The notes under the pieces were generated by a model. The model saw nothing but the letters and a program-made list of their open reading frames with translations, did no database searches and was not told where the DNA came from. DNA of 64,000 nucleotides from Gemmatimonadales bacterium UBA4456 (GTDB lineage Bacteria; Gemmatimonadota; Gemmatimonadetes; Longimicrobiales; Gaopeijiaceae), in assembly GCA_002390225.1 (NCBI GenBank), contig DGOW01000054.1, forward strand, positions 95,832-159,831, written 5' to 3'. Shown here in pieces: positions 26,241 through 34,644 of this stretch (its first letter is position 1; the number at the start of each line of letters is the position of its first letter). The translations under genes and the position numbers were made by a program.

Positions 26241-26687
26241 TCAGGCCGTTTTTCTCTCAAGGTCCAGATCGAAGATCATATCCGAGGTTACTTCCCCAAG
26301 CGGCGTACCGCCCCGAAGGATGACACGGGTTACGTCGCCATCAAGATAAAGAGGGTAAGCCCAGCTCCCGTATTGTACGACCTGAATCAATTCTGGGGCG
26401 CTCGCACACGGGGACGGGCTCACTCGTTCAGTGATCGCCCGCCAGACCCGGTCGACCAGCGCCATGCGCTCCTGAACCGAATCTGCCCAAAGTGCCATGC
26501 GGATCCGCTTGCGCTCTTCGAGGGTTAGAGACCGAACGATTCGGCGATGGCCACGGAACGAGTGCGAGAGGAGCAACGCAATCGCCTCGCCCTCGGGAAT
26601 CGGCTCCAGTCCATGGTCATGGTAACCCGGCGTTCGCACTCGTCGGGTGTCAGATATGTCGAGGTAACCGTCGGCTGCGATTCGCAT
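26241..26687 (-). CDS. hypothetical protein
   Basis: 148 residues, ATG at 26687 with GGAGAGAGAG upstream. I do not recognise a family. The chain is soluble, starts MRIAADGYLDISDTRRVRTP, has a central helical segment (EERKRIRMALWADSVQERMA) and ends with a strand-rich part (QVVQYGSWAYPLYLDGDVTR). An overlapping plus-strand frame of 134 codons (26124-26528) has no ribosome-binding site and low-complexity composition, so I reject that one. The 167-base gap on its 3' side (26074-26240) shows nothing recognisable. Confidence 0.5.
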   Translation of the reverse strand: MRIAADGYLDISDTRRVRTPGYHDHGLEPIPEGEAIALLLSHSFRGHRRIVRSLTLEERKRIRMALWADSVQERMALVDRVWRAITERVSPSPCASAPELIQVVQYGSWAYPLYLDGDVTRVILRGGTPLGEVTSDMIFDLDLERKTA

Positions 26688-26929
26688 CTCTCTCTCCGCG
26701 TCTTCGTCAATCAGACCGCTGGTTGAGCGCTCTGTGCCTTCCTATAAGGACAAGTCCTGTGCCCAACAGCGGCGATGCTTGAAATCGAGAAGTAAAATCA
26801 CGTAAGTGTTTGTCAAAAAGAGTCTTGCGGTGTTCCTGCGGCGCAGGAAAGAAGACTTTCGGTGATGAGGTCACGGAAATTTTTCGCGACAATACTTCCG
26901 ACATTGGCAAACTTTTCCGACCTTCTATC

Positions 26930-27796
26930 ATGACTCACGACATTGATGAACTAGGGGCACACGTGTCCGCGAGCGGGGGCGTTGACCGGGCTCCCGGTCG
27001 GGCTCGGGACATCGACGCGGCAGTCCTTCAGCTGTTCACGAAGCAACCGAGCCGTTGGGCGGAGTCCGTGATCGACGAGGAGACCGCCAAGGCATTCAAG
27101 GCGGCCAGGGTCGAGCAAGGGGTTACGGTCGCGGGCGCCCATGACTCTTACCTGATCAACCTGTCCACACCGGACCGTCGGTTGTGGCGGATGTCCCAGC
27201 GCTCGTTCGAAGCGGAGCTGCATCGGTGCGCGCTCCTTGAACTCGACTTCCTCGTGACGCATCCTGGGAACGCAACGGACCAGGAATACGAGGCGGGCCT
27301 GGAGCGCAACGCGAAGGGTGTGACCGAATCTCTGGAGGCGGTGGACGGCCCCACGCGCGTGCTCCTCGAGATCACAGCCGGGAGCGGCACGAGTGTCGGC
27401 GCGACATTCGAGAACCTCCAGACAATCATCGAGATGATCCCGACGGAGCAGCGCCACCGGGTCGGCATCTGCTTCGATACGTGTCACGCTTTCAGTGCGG
27501 GTTACGACCTGGTCGATGACTACGATGGAGTCTGGACAGCCTTCGATGACATCATCGGTCTCGATCGACTGGGGCTGCTGCACCTGAATGACTCTCAGCA
27601 TCCGTTCGACTCACGTAAGGATCGGCATGAAGCCATCGGGGAGGGGAGTCTTGGACTCGAGCCCTTTCGTCGTATCGTGCTGGACGAGCGACTGGTCGGG
27701 GTTCCCAAGGTGCTCGAGACCCCGAAGGGTGACGACGGTGAACAAGCCGACATCCGTAATCTGACCGTGCTGCGCACCCTGCGCGTCGAGGGCTGA
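26930..27796 (+). CDS. nfo: endonuclease IV (AP endonuclease)
   Basis: 288 residues from MTHDIDELGAHVSASGG, matching the family start (GAHVSxxGG). Zinc ligands and signatures are visible: VAGAHDSYLINL, LDFLVTHPGN (H), RVLLEITAGSGTSVG (E), RVGICFDTCHAFSAGYD (D and H), LLHLNDSQHPFDSRKDRHEA and VLETPKGDD (E). It cleaves DNA 5' of abasic sites in base excision repair with three zinc ions; a DNA-glycosylase gene occurs later in the window. The frame continues upstream to 26810, but that part is AT-rich and lacks the family pattern. The leader region 26688-26929 has an inverted repeat (AGGACAAGTCCT, about 26747) and no gene. Confidence 0.95.
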   Translation: MTHDIDELGAHVSASGGVDRAPGRARDIDAAVLQLFTKQPSRWAESVIDEETAKAFKAARVEQGVTVAGAHDSYLINLSTPDRRLWRMSQRSFEAELHRCALLELDFLVTHPGNATDQEYEAGLERNAKGVTESLEAVDGPTRVLLEITAGSGTSVGATFENLQTIIEMIPTEQRHRVGICFDTCHAFSAGYDLVDDYDGVWTAFDDIIGLDRLGLLHLNDSQHPFDSRKDRHEAIGEGSLGLEPFRRIVLDERLVGVPKVLETPKGDDGEQADIRNLTVLRTLRVEG

Positions 27797-27885
27797 GTAC
27801 TCGTGACCCCTGGCGGCACAGTCCCGTCCCGAAAAAACCTTCGCAAATAGGCGCACCGTCGTCTATATTTTCCTCAGGCAGTCGA

Positions 27886-28084
27886 GGGGCTTTTTATTGA
27901 GCCAACACTTCGAAGCCGGGACTGACTCCTGGACACGACGCTAAGCCCCGGAAGAGGGGAAAGCGGCAAGGTTTGGGGAAGTCGCCACTCGTGGATTCCC
28001 GGGCTTCAATGAATCCCCCCTCGGTTGCAGCGGGGGTCGTTGTGGGTTGCTTAGGCGACAGACATCGGCCCCCGCATTTTTTTA
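27886..28084 (+). ncRNA. candidate structured RNA / leader ending in an intrinsic terminator
   Basis: A TATATT -10-like element (27874-27879) precedes about 200 bases with strong pairing and no gene. Pairing seen by eye: P1 27912-27921 with 27997-28007 (one bulge); P2 27934-27938 with 27989-27993; a hairpin with CCCC 27946-27949 and GGGG 27956-27959; and CGGC 27964-27967 with GUCG 27981-27984, i.e. a multibranch domain. A competing hairpin, 27993-27998 with 28011-28016, would break P1 and P2. It ends in a U-tract terminator 114 bases before the pterin-operon start. I cannot match it to tmRNA, SRP RNA, RNase P or a riboswitch class I know. Either a leader regulating the operon or a free small RNA (6S-like in length). 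Confidence 0.6.
28030..28083 (+). terminator. strong Rho-independent terminator
   Basis: A 10-bp stem (28030-28039 with 28066-28075, including one G-U pair) encloses a smaller stem-loop and is followed by A and seven T residues (28077-28083). It is the only classical GC-stem plus U-tract terminator I found in the window, and it closes the structured RNA upstream of the pterin operon. Confidence 0.85.
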
Positions 28085-28196
28085 GCGTTCCTCCACGGGT
28101 CGAGCATTAGGTTGGGCGCGGCGCGGTATGGATCGCCCTGCGACTGTGCGGGTAGGCGTCGGTTCTGCTGAGGGACACTTTGAACGAGACGGAGCC

Positions 28197-28622
28197 ATGC
28201 CAACGGTTCGCGTGACCCGCCGAGCACACTTCTGCTCGGCTCATCGTCTGTATCGCCAAGACTGGTCGGATGAGCAGAACCGGGAAGTCTTTGGAGACTG
28301 CTCGAATCCGAACTGGCACGGGCACAATTACATCCTCGACGTGACCGTCGAGGGTCCGGTCGATCCGGGTACCGGATTCGTGATGGACCTCAAGGCGCTC
28401 AAGTACGCAATGAAGGAGCGTGTGGTCGATGAGGTCGATCACCGTAACCTCAATCTCGAGGTTTCCTGGCTTGAGGGGATGATGCCCTCGACCGAGAACG
28501 TCGCTGTAGCCATCTGGAACAGGATTGCCGAGGTCATGCCGGATGGCGTGCGGCTGCATCGGGTCTTTCTGCAGGAGACTGCCAACAATTCGGCGGAGTA
28601 CCTGGGCCGGGACGGAGAGTGA
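28197..28622 (+). CDS. 6-pyruvoyl-tetrahydropterin synthase (PTPS type)
   Basis: 141 residues from [20 protein letters not shown], with ACGGAG upstream. Zinc ligands are the SAH histidine and the two in NPNWHGHNY; the catalytic cysteine lies in FGDCSNPN. The spacing [14 protein letters not shown], then [22 protein letters not shown] and [10 protein letters not shown], resembles eukaryotic PTPS much more than E. coli-type QueD, whose cysteine context differs. It would convert dihydroneopterin triphosphate to 6-pyruvoyl-tetrahydropterin. The next gene makes that substrate from GTP and the third is an SDR, so a tetrahydrobiopterin-type pathway fits. A QueD role in queuosine synthesis is the alternative; no queC, queE or queF is nearby. 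Confidence 0.85.
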   Translation: MPTVRVTRRAHFCSAHRLYRQDWSDEQNREVFGDCSNPNWHGHNYILDVTVEGPVDPGTGFVMDLKALKYAMKERVVDEVDHRNLNLEVSWLEGMMPSTENVAVAIWNRIAEVMPDGVRLHRVFLQETANNSAEYLGRDGE

Positions 28623-28626
28623 AAAC

Positions 28627-29223
28627 ATGACGTATGAGAGTGGTGCAGACCTTTCCGACGTAGACTTCGAGGATCTGGTGGCCGAGATGATCCGTCGGTG
28701 CGGAGACACGCCGGATCGGGAAGGCATGATGAAGACGCCCGAGCGCGTCGCGAAGTCGATGGCGTTCCTGACGAAAGGATATGGCGAGTCGCCGAAGGCC
28801 GTCGTCGGTGACGCGATTTTCTCGGAGAACCACCAAAGCATGGTCCTCGTGAAGGATATCGAGCTGTACTCGCTGTGCGAGCATCATATGCTCCCGTTCT
28901 TCGGCAAGGCCCACGTCGCATACATCCCGAACGGCAACGTGATGGGACTCTCGAAGGTCGCTCGACTGGTAGAGGTCTACGCACGCCGATTCCAGGTGCA
29001 GGAGCGGCTGACGGAGCAGGTCGCGCAGGCGGTCTGGGAGACGACGAACCCTCAGGGCGTCGCCGTCGTGATCGAGGCGTACCATCTGTGCATGATGATG
29101 CGGGGCGTACAGAAGCAGAACTCGAAGACTCTGACCTCTGCCATGCGTGGGATCTTCCTCCAGGACCACCGTACGCGGGACGAGTTCATGCGTCTGGTCA
29201 CGAGCACGCACCCGCCCCTTTGA
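28627..29223 (+). CDS. folE: GTP cyclohydrolase I
   Basis: 198 residues from [15 protein letters not shown]. The zinc and active-site motifs are intact: [20 protein letters not shown] (Cys and His), [20 protein letters not shown], and [16 protein letters not shown] (second Cys). It converts GTP to 7,8-dihydroneopterin triphosphate, the entry step for folate and for biopterin-type pterins. It starts 4 bases after the PTPS stop and its own stop overlaps the next start (ATGA at 29223-29226), so the three genes are translated as one operon. Confidence 0.95.
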   Translation: MTYESGADLSDVDFEDLVAEMIRRCGDTPDREGMMKTPERVAKSMAFLTKGYGESPKAVVGDAIFSENHQSMVLVKDIELYSLCEHHMLPFFGKAHVAYIPNGNVMGLSKVARLVEVYARRFQVQERLTEQVAQAVWETTNPQGVAVVIEAYHLCMMMRGVQKQNSKTLTSAMRGIFLQDHRTRDEFMRLVTSTHPPL

Positions 29224-29942
29224 TGAGCGAGAGCACGAGACTGTCCGGACTGACGTGCCTGGTGACCGGCGCGAGCCGTGGCATCGGGCGGGCGACCGCC
29301 GTGGCTCTGGCCGAGCGTGGTGCCCGAGTCCTGGCGATGGCGCGCAGCGTCGATGCCCTGCAGTCGCTCGAGCGCGATTGCGGTGCCACGCCGGTGGTCG
29401 CAGACCTCTCTGATGATACGGCTGTGTGGACGGCTCTCGATGAGGCCGCAGAAGAGGTCGGGGGCGTGCCTGACGTGGTCGTCAACGCGGCCGGTGTCTT
29501 CAGCGTAGAGGCATGCGCCAGTGAGACGGTGAAGTCGTTCGATGAGCATCTGGCGATCAACCTCCGTGGCCCGTTTCTCGTGACGCGCTCCGTGCTTCCG
29601 GGGATGCTGGAGCGTGGCTCCGGTCTGATCGTGAATATCGGATCGGTCGCAGGTCGGAAAGCGTTCCCGGGCAACGCGGCGTATTCGGCCTCGAAGTTCG
29701 GGCTGCGCGGTCTTCACGAGGTGCTCCTGGAGGAGATCCGTGGGACCGGCGTGCGAGCATCGCTGATCGAACCCGCCGCGACGGACACCACGTTGTGGGA
29801 CGAACTCGATCCGGATGCGAATCCGGGCCTCCCAAATCGGGCGGACATGCTGACGCCTGAGCAGGTAGCGGCCGCTGTCGTATTCGTGTTGACGCGGCCG
29901 GCCGGTGTCACCGTACCGCACTTCGCTGTGGAGCGTGGCTGA
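29223..29942 (+). CDS. short-chain dehydrogenase, possible sepiapterin-reductase role
   Basis: 239 residues from [20 protein letters not shown]. It has TGASRGIGRA for NADP binding, NAAGVFS, the active site NIGSVAGRKAF with YSASKFG, and a proline-rich C-terminus (TRPAGVTVPHFAVERG). Start and stop overlap with folE by ATGA. In the biopterin pathway PTPS product is reduced by sepiapterin reductase, itself an SDR, so the gene order GCH-I / PTPS / SDR suggests that step. The sequence alone does not separate sepiapterin reductase from other SDRs, so the role is an inference from context. Confidence 0.82.
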   Translation: MSESTRLSGLTCLVTGASRGIGRATAVALAERGARVLAMARSVDALQSLERDCGATPVVADLSDDTAVWTALDEAAEEVGGVPDVVVNAAGVFSVEACASETVKSFDEHLAINLRGPFLVTRSVLPGMLERGSGLIVNIGSVAGRKAFPGNAAYSASKFGLRGLHEVLLEEIRGTGVRASLIEPAATDTTLWDELDPDANPGLPNRADMLTPEQVAAAVVFVLTRPAGVTVPHFAVERG

Positions 29943-29950
29943 CGCGCCGC

Positions 29951-30580
29951 ATGCACCTCCTGCTCACCGATCGTCTGACCTGTCCCCGCTGTGGTCCGGC
30001 GTTCGGCCTCATCCTCCTGGCCGACCAGCTGGCGGACCGTCGTGTCCGTGCCGGTATCCTGGGGTGTCCCAATTGTCGTGACTCGTTCCGGATCGACGAG
30101 GGGTTCGCTGACCTGCGTGCGCCGCCGCGCGGCCCTGTACTCGAAGGCCAAGCTGGTCAGCCTGAGCGTCCTGCACCTTCGGATGTCGAGCGGGTGGTGG
30201 CGCTGCTGGGGATCCACAGAGGACCGGGCACGGTTGCGGCATTAGGGGCGGCGGCGTTGTATGCCGTGTCACTGGCCGAGGCCGTGGAGGAGATTATGGT
30301 TGCTGCGGTCGACCCGGACACGAAGAGCTGGCCGGGCCATCCGGGGGTTACCCGCATGGTCTCGTCTCCCGGGCTTCCGTTCTTTGATCGCACACTCCGC
30401 GGAGCTGTCGTCGATGGCACTCTCGGCCCAGCGATGCTTTTCGAGGCGTGTCGCTGCACGGCGCCGATGAGCCGTGTCGTGGTCCTCCGTGCGAGTCCGG
30501 ATGCACAGACGGTCATCGAGCAGGCAGGGCTCTCGGTGCTCGCCTCCGAGGACGAAACCGTCGTAGCCGCACGGGGCTGA
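29951..30580 (+). CDS. Trm112-like zinc-ribbon protein with degenerate methyltransferase-like tail
   Basis: 209 residues from MHLLLTDRLTCPRCGPAFGL. Two CxxC pairs, LTCPRC (C11, C14) and GCPNC (about C43, C46), form a short zinc ribbon as in Trm112. After residue 65 the chain reads like a SAM-methyltransferase fold without its glycine motif (VERVVALLGIHRGPGTVAAL, LFEACRCTAP, VVVLRASPDAQTV). It follows the pterin operon by 8 bases. Trm112 proteins activate methyltransferases; whether this one does is unknown. Confidence 0.65.
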   Translation: MHLLLTDRLTCPRCGPAFGLILLADQLADRRVRAGILGCPNCRDSFRIDEGFADLRAPPRGPVLEGQAGQPERPAPSDVERVVALLGIHRGPGTVAALGAAALYAVSLAEAVEEIMVAAVDPDTKSWPGHPGVTRMVSSPGLPFFDRTLRGAVVDGTLGPAMLFEACRCTAPMSRVVVLRASPDAQTVIEQAGLSVLASEDETVVAARG

Positions 30581-30683
30581 GCGTTGCGCCCGGACCCGCC
30601 GGCTTTCTACCTTCAGCCTCCGCTTGGAAAACGCCGTTCGGGGTGTGACCCGGCGGCAACCCCGGTTCTCTGACCCACCGCGA

Positions 30684-31169
30684 ATGGCGTTCTGGAAGAA
30701 GCTCCTCGGGAGCAACGACGATCAGCGCGTCGATTACTACGACGAGGGCGTCAGTCTTCTCGAAGACGGGAAGGTTCACGAAGCGCTCACCTCGTTCCGT
30801 CTCGCCCTCAAAGCGGTGCCCGGCGATGCCGTAGCCCTTCAGCAGATCGCGATCTGCTATACGAAAATCGGGATGGTCGTCGAGGCTGCGAAGACGTATC
30901 GACACGTGTTGCAAAAAGACCCGGGCGCCGCCGGTGCGCATTACGGGCTCGCGTTCATCCTGCTTCGCAGTGAGTCACCCTCTGACGCGATCCCCCACCT
31001 CGAGTCGTTCCTCGCCGATGCACCACCCGACGAGGACGCGGGGGCGCACGTCGAACACGCCCGTTGGACGCTCGCCCAGCTGCGTGACGGGCACGTCATC
31101 GATTCGCACGGAGTTTCGACTCCCGATCCAGCCACATCACCACACAAGGAAGACCGCGATGTCGGGTAA
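30684..31169 (+). CDS. TPR-repeat protein
   Basis: 161 residues from MAFWKKLLGSNDDQRVDYYD. About three tetratricopeptide units are visible (VHEALTSFRLALKAVPGDAV; VVEAAKTYRHVLQKDPGAAG; SPSDAIPHLESFLADAPPDE), so it is a helical scaffold for protein contacts. There is no signal peptide. The reading from 30624 adds residues without the repeat pattern. Its last 11 bases overlap the start of the OsmC gene, so the two are translationally coupled. Confidence 0.75.
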   Translation: MAFWKKLLGSNDDQRVDYYDEGVSLLEDGKVHEALTSFRLALKAVPGDAVALQQIAICYTKIGMVVEAAKTYRHVLQKDPGAAGAHYGLAFILLRSESPSDAIPHLESFLADAPPDEDAGAHVEHARWTLAQLRDGHVIDSHGVSTPDPATSPHKEDRDVG

Positions 31170-31575
31170 TGTCCGGCAGGCTCGCCTGCGCTGGACCGGC
31201 GAGGGCCTCGCGTTTCGAGGAGGTCCGGATGGTGCCGCGGAAATCGGCATCGACAGCTCCGGGGAAATCGGTCCTGCGCCCATGCACCTCCTGCTCATGT
31301 CGGTTGGCGCATGCATGGCGATCGACGTGTTGATGATCCTGGAAAAGGGTCGGGTGCCCGTAGAGGATCTCGAAATCGAGACGATCGGTGTCCGTGCGGA
31401 TGATCATCCGAAACGGTTTACTTCGATCGAACTGATCTATCGAATCAGTGGACCGTCTAGGGACGACCAGACGAAGATCGACCGTGCGATCGAGCTGTCG
31501 AAGGACAAATACTGCTCCGTACTTCACACACTTGATCCGGAGACTCGTCTCTCGATCCGCAGTGAACGGGTCTGA
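31159..31575 (+). CDS. OsmC/Ohr-family protein
   Basis: 138 residues from MSGNVRQARLRWTGEGLAFR. GEIGPAPMHLLLMSVGACMAID carries the first reactive cysteine and DKYCSVLHTLDPETRL the second, the two-cysteine layout of the YhfA-like branch of OsmC proteins. Such proteins reduce organic hydroperoxides with dihydrolipoyl or other thiol partners, or act in sulphur-compound handling. It overlaps the TPR gene by 11 bases and precedes the acyl-CoA ligase gene by 12 bases, so all are likely co-transcribed. Confidence 0.88.
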   Translation: MSGNVRQARLRWTGEGLAFRGGPDGAAEIGIDSSGEIGPAPMHLLLMSVGACMAIDVLMILEKGRVPVEDLEIETIGVRADDHPKRFTSIELIYRISGPSRDDQTKIDRAIELSKDKYCSVLHTLDPETRLSIRSERV

Positions 31576-31587
31576 GCAGGGGCTTCC

Positions 31588-33429
31588 GTGGCGACGATAC
31601 TCGACTATTACGCGAATGAGACGCCGGTCCCGTCGGCTACGCTGACCGGACTCTTCCTCGAAGCGATCGACCGATTTGGGGATGACGTGGCGCTACGGCG
31701 CTTCACAAGTCCTGAAGAGATCGCGGATATCAGCTACGCCGAGGTGCTCCGTGACGTCATGCGGGTGGGCGGAGCGCTCCGCGCCTCTGGCCTAGCGCGG
31801 GGTGCTCGGGTGGCGATTCTTTCGGAGAACCGCCCGGAGTGGGCACTGGTGGATTATGGAGGCCTGTGCGCCGGCGCGTGGGTGGTCCCTGTCTACCCGA
31901 CACTCACGCCACCCCAGGTCGAGTACGTGCTCACGGACTCCGGCGCGAGTATTGTCTTTGCGTCGACCCCGGCGCTGGCTGCCAAGGCGCTGCAAGCGGC
32001 CGCCGGTTCTCCTCAGGACATCACGGTTGTCGCGTTCGATGTCGGCGCTCCGGACGGTGCACTCGCGTGGGAGGAGTTTCTGGCGCGTAGTGGGTCGGTC
32101 GATACCGACGAGGACCGGGCGAGCTTCCGCGAGGAAGCGCTGCGTGCCCAGCCCGAGGATGTCGCGACGGTGCTTTACACCTCCGGCACGACTGGCCCCC
32201 CGAAGGGCGTGATGCTGACGCACAACAACATCGCCTCGAACGTCCGAGCTACAGAGATGCATCTGAGCATCCTGCCCGGCGACACCACGTTCAGCTTTCT
32301 GCCGCTGTCGCACATCTTTCAACGGATGGCCGATTACCTGAATTTCTGGGTTGGCGTGACGATCGCGTACCCGCGGTCGCTCGAAACATTGATCGTCGAT
32401 CTCAAACGGGTGGCACCGACCGTGGTGGTCTCGGTGCCGCGTATCTACGAGAAGATCTACAACGGGGTGATGTCGGCCCGGGGGCCCAAGAAGAAGCTGG
32501 TCGACTGGGCCGCCGCTGTCGCCGATCGGGCGGCGGATCTGCGTCTCGCGGGACAGGAGCCTCGTGGCTTCCTCGCGCTCAAATACGCGATCGCGGACAA
32601 GCTGGTCTTCTCGAAAGTGAAAGCGGCCGTGGGGGGGCAGCTTCGTTTCTTCATCAGCGGTGGTGGGCCGCTCGCACCCTCACTGAACCGGTTCTTCTAT
32701 TCGATCGGGTTGCCCATTCTCGAGGGCTACGGCCTTACGGAGACGAGTCCGGTCACGAACGCGAACAATGAGGAGTACTTCCGAATCGGCACCGTCGGGC
32801 GTCCGGTGCCAGGCACGGAGATCGGTATTGCCAAAGATGGCGAGATCATGGTCCGTGGATCGCAGGTCATGAAAGGCTATTACAACAAACCAGAGGCTAC
32901 CGCCGATGTGTTGTCCGAGGACGGCTGGTTCGCCACGGGTGACATTGGAGAGATTGACGCTGATGGCTTTCTCTCGATCACGGATCGAAAGAAGGACATT
33001 ATCGTGACCGCAGGCGGGAAGAATGTTGCACCCCAGCCGATCGAGAATCTGCTGAAGACCCACCTTCTGGTGGAGCAGGCGGTACTCATTGGTGATCGTC
33101 GGAAGTACTGTTCGCTGCTGGTTGTGCCTGCGTTTGGCGCCTTGCGACGGTGGGCAGACGATCGAGGTATCCAGACCAATTCGATCGAATCACTCGTCGA
33201 GCATCCTGAGGTCGTCGCCGGTGTTCAGGAGGAGCTGTTTGCGATGCTCGACCACCTGGCTTCTTATGAACGCCCCAAAAAGCTGGCGCTGCTCGCCGAG
33301 GAATTCACAGTGGAGAACGGTTTGATGACGCCGACCTTGAAAGTGAAGCGTCGCGAGCTCGGTGCCCGACTGGGCGATCGGATCGACTCCCTCTACGAAG
33401 GCGAAGCGGCGGATTCCACCGCAATCTGA
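31588..33429 (+). CDS. long-chain fatty acid–CoA ligase (AMP-forming)
   Basis: 613 residues, GTG start at 31588 (MATILDYYANETPVPS). The AMP-binding signature is YTSGTTGPPKGVMLTHNNIA, then FLPLSHIFQR, EGYGLTETSPV and the hinge region WFATGDIGEIDADGFLSITD then RKKDIIVTAGGKNVAP. This pattern and length fit the long-chain acyl-CoA synthetase type (FadD15-like), acting at the membrane to activate fatty acids for beta-oxidation or lipid synthesis. Another fatty-acid activation gene (DhaL-DegV) is at 11.6 kb. Confidence 0.92.
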   Translation: MATILDYYANETPVPSATLTGLFLEAIDRFGDDVALRRFTSPEEIADISYAEVLRDVMRVGGALRASGLARGARVAILSENRPEWALVDYGGLCAGAWVVPVYPTLTPPQVEYVLTDSGASIVFASTPALAAKALQAAAGSPQDITVVAFDVGAPDGALAWEEFLARSGSVDTDEDRASFREEALRAQPEDVATVLYTSGTTGPPKGVMLTHNNIASNVRATEMHLSILPGDTTFSFLPLSHIFQRMADYLNFWVGVTIAYPRSLETLIVDLKRVAPTVVVSVPRIYEKIYNGVMSARGPKKKLVDWAAAVADRAADLRLAGQEPRGFLALKYAIADKLVFSKVKAAVGGQLRFFISGGGPLAPSLNRFFYSIGLPILEGYGLTETSPVTNANNEEYFRIGTVGRPVPGTEIGIAKDGEIMVRGSQVMKGYYNKPEATADVLSEDGWFATGDIGEIDADGFLSITDRKKDIIVTAGGKNVAPQPIENLLKTHLLVEQAVLIGDRRKYCSLLVVPAFGALRRWADDRGIQTNSIESLVEHPEVVAGVQEELFAMLDHLASYERPKKLALLAEEFTVENGLMTPTLKVKRRELGARLGDRIDSLYEGEAADSTAI

Positions 33430-33433
33430 TCTG

Positions 33434-33769
33434 GTGCACTCCTCAGACCACCCGACCGCTGTCGTCGTGCTCACGACAATGCCTGACGAGGAGTCCGCTG
33501 GAGGACTCGCCGCGCGCCTGGTCGAAGATCGCATGATCGCATGCGCCAATGTCGTTCCTGGGATCACGTCGATCTATCGGTGGGAGGGTGACGTGAAGCA
33601 CGATCCCGAGGTGCTCGTCGTCATGAAGACGAGTGCCGGCCGGGCGGACGAGCTGACTCAGCGCATCGGAGCGATCCATCCATACGACGTACCGGAGGTT
33701 CTTGTGCTTCCCGTCCGCAGCGGACATGTGCCCTATCTCGACTGGGTCGCCGCGGAGGTCGCGCGCTGA
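33434..33769 (+). CDS. cutA: CutA family protein
   Basis: 111 residues from a GTG at 33434, 5 bases after the ligase stop. VVVLTTMPDEESAGGLAARL, then ACANVVPGITSIYRWEGDVK, VLVVMKTS and the ending IHPYDVPEVLVLPV follow the CutA1 pattern. CutA1 proteins are small trimers linked to divalent-cation tolerance, with unclear chemistry. The stop TGA overlaps the ATG of the next gene (TGATG). Confidence 0.92.
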   Translation: MHSSDHPTAVVVLTTMPDEESAGGLAARLVEDRMIACANVVPGITSIYRWEGDVKHDPEVLVVMKTSAGRADELTQRIGAIHPYDVPEVLVLPVRSGHVPYLDWVAAEVAR

Positions 33770-34644
33770 TGGCGAAGCGTCGAGCGAAGAGCGCAGCCGA
33801 AAAGAAAAAGCGGGACAAGTCGCAGGTGGAGCTCCTGCCGGACCTGATCGAGCCCGCCGTCGACGAGGGGCAGGACGATGAGCCGGCCCATGAGGCATCG
33901 GCGCGTGAGGTGCCTGCGAAACCCGACGTCCCGAAGATTGATGACGTGCGGCTGAACGCGGAGCCCAAGGTCGTCAGACCAGCTCCTGAAAGGACTCCTC
34001 CCCCAGACGATGTGACGCCTCCTCTACCTCGACCCCAGGGCAACCAGCTCGCGCGGGCTCGGGACCTGGTTCAGACGGGTCGAATCGAGGAGGCAATTGA
34101 GCTGTACTCCGAGATCCTGGGCGAGAACCCGCACAACCTGCGGGCGCACAACAACCTCGGGATCCTTCTGGATGAATTAGGTCAGCACCACAGAGCCGTC
34201 GAGCACCTGGAGGCCGCTCTGGAGGTTGAACCGGACAACGTCGAGGTGCTGACCAATCTGGCGAGCGCGCTCACGGAGCTGGCTCGCTTCGCCGGGGCCG
34301 ATGCCTCGATCCGTAAGGCGCTGCGACTTTCGCCCGATGATCCATCGGCTCGTCTCGCCCAGGGTATTCTGTCGTTTCGACGGGGGCTTTATATCGAGGC
34401 GGAGGAAGAATTGCGATGGGTGTGTGAGCGGGACCCGGGGCTCGGCGAAGCTTTCTACTATCGTGCTGAGGCCCTGAATCGAACCAGCCAATTCCCCGAG
34501 GCTACCGAACTGATGCTGCGTGCCGCGGCGCTGCTTCCGGACGACTCTCGCCCCTTGTACACCCTGGGGCATCTATACGACCGGCAGGGCTGTCCGGTCG
34601 AGGCGGCCGAGATGTATCGGCGGGTACGCGACCTGCAGGTCTGA
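33769..34644 (+). CDS. TPR-repeat protein with charged N-terminal tail
   Basis: 291 residues from MAKRRAKSAAEKKKRDKSQV. The first 85 residues are charged and proline-rich, probably disordered. From QLARARDLVQTGRIEEAIEL about five to six TPR units follow (LRAHNNLGILLDELGQHHRA, DNVEVLTNLASALTELARF, DDPSARLAQGILSFRRG and so on). There is no membrane helix or signal. Overlaps the CutA stop and the next start (TGATG again), so it is part of the same tightly packed operon. Partner unknown. Confidence 0.8.
   Translation: MAKRRAKSAAEKKKRDKSQVELLPDLIEPAVDEGQDDEPAHEASAREVPAKPDVPKIDDVRLNAEPKVVRPAPERTPPPDDVTPPLPRPQGNQLARARDLVQTGRIEEAIELYSEILGENPHNLRAHNNLGILLDELGQHHRAVEHLEAALEVEPDNVEVLTNLASALTELARFAGADASIRKALRLSPDDPSARLAQGILSFRRGLYIEAEEELRWVCERDPGLGEAFYYRAEALNRTSQFPEATELMLRAAALLPDDSRPLYTLGHLYDRQGCPVEAAEMYRRVRDLQV

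Noticed and set aside
26124..26528. Plus-strand frame of 134 codons
   Set aside because: No ribosome-binding site or domain; the minus-strand frame on the same bases has a purine-rich SD and better composition.
27886..28084. Assigning the structured RNA to SRP RNA, tmRNA or a cobalamin riboswitch
   Set aside because: The SRP tetraloop region (G-U-C-A-G...G-G-A-A-G-G-A-A-G-C-A-G), the tmRNA ends and the B12 box are absent.
28197..28622. Calling the PTPS-like gene queD
   Set aside because: The cysteine context (F-G-D-C-S-N-P-N) and neighbours (GTP cyclohydrolase I, SDR) fit PTPS better, and no other queuosine gene is adjacent.
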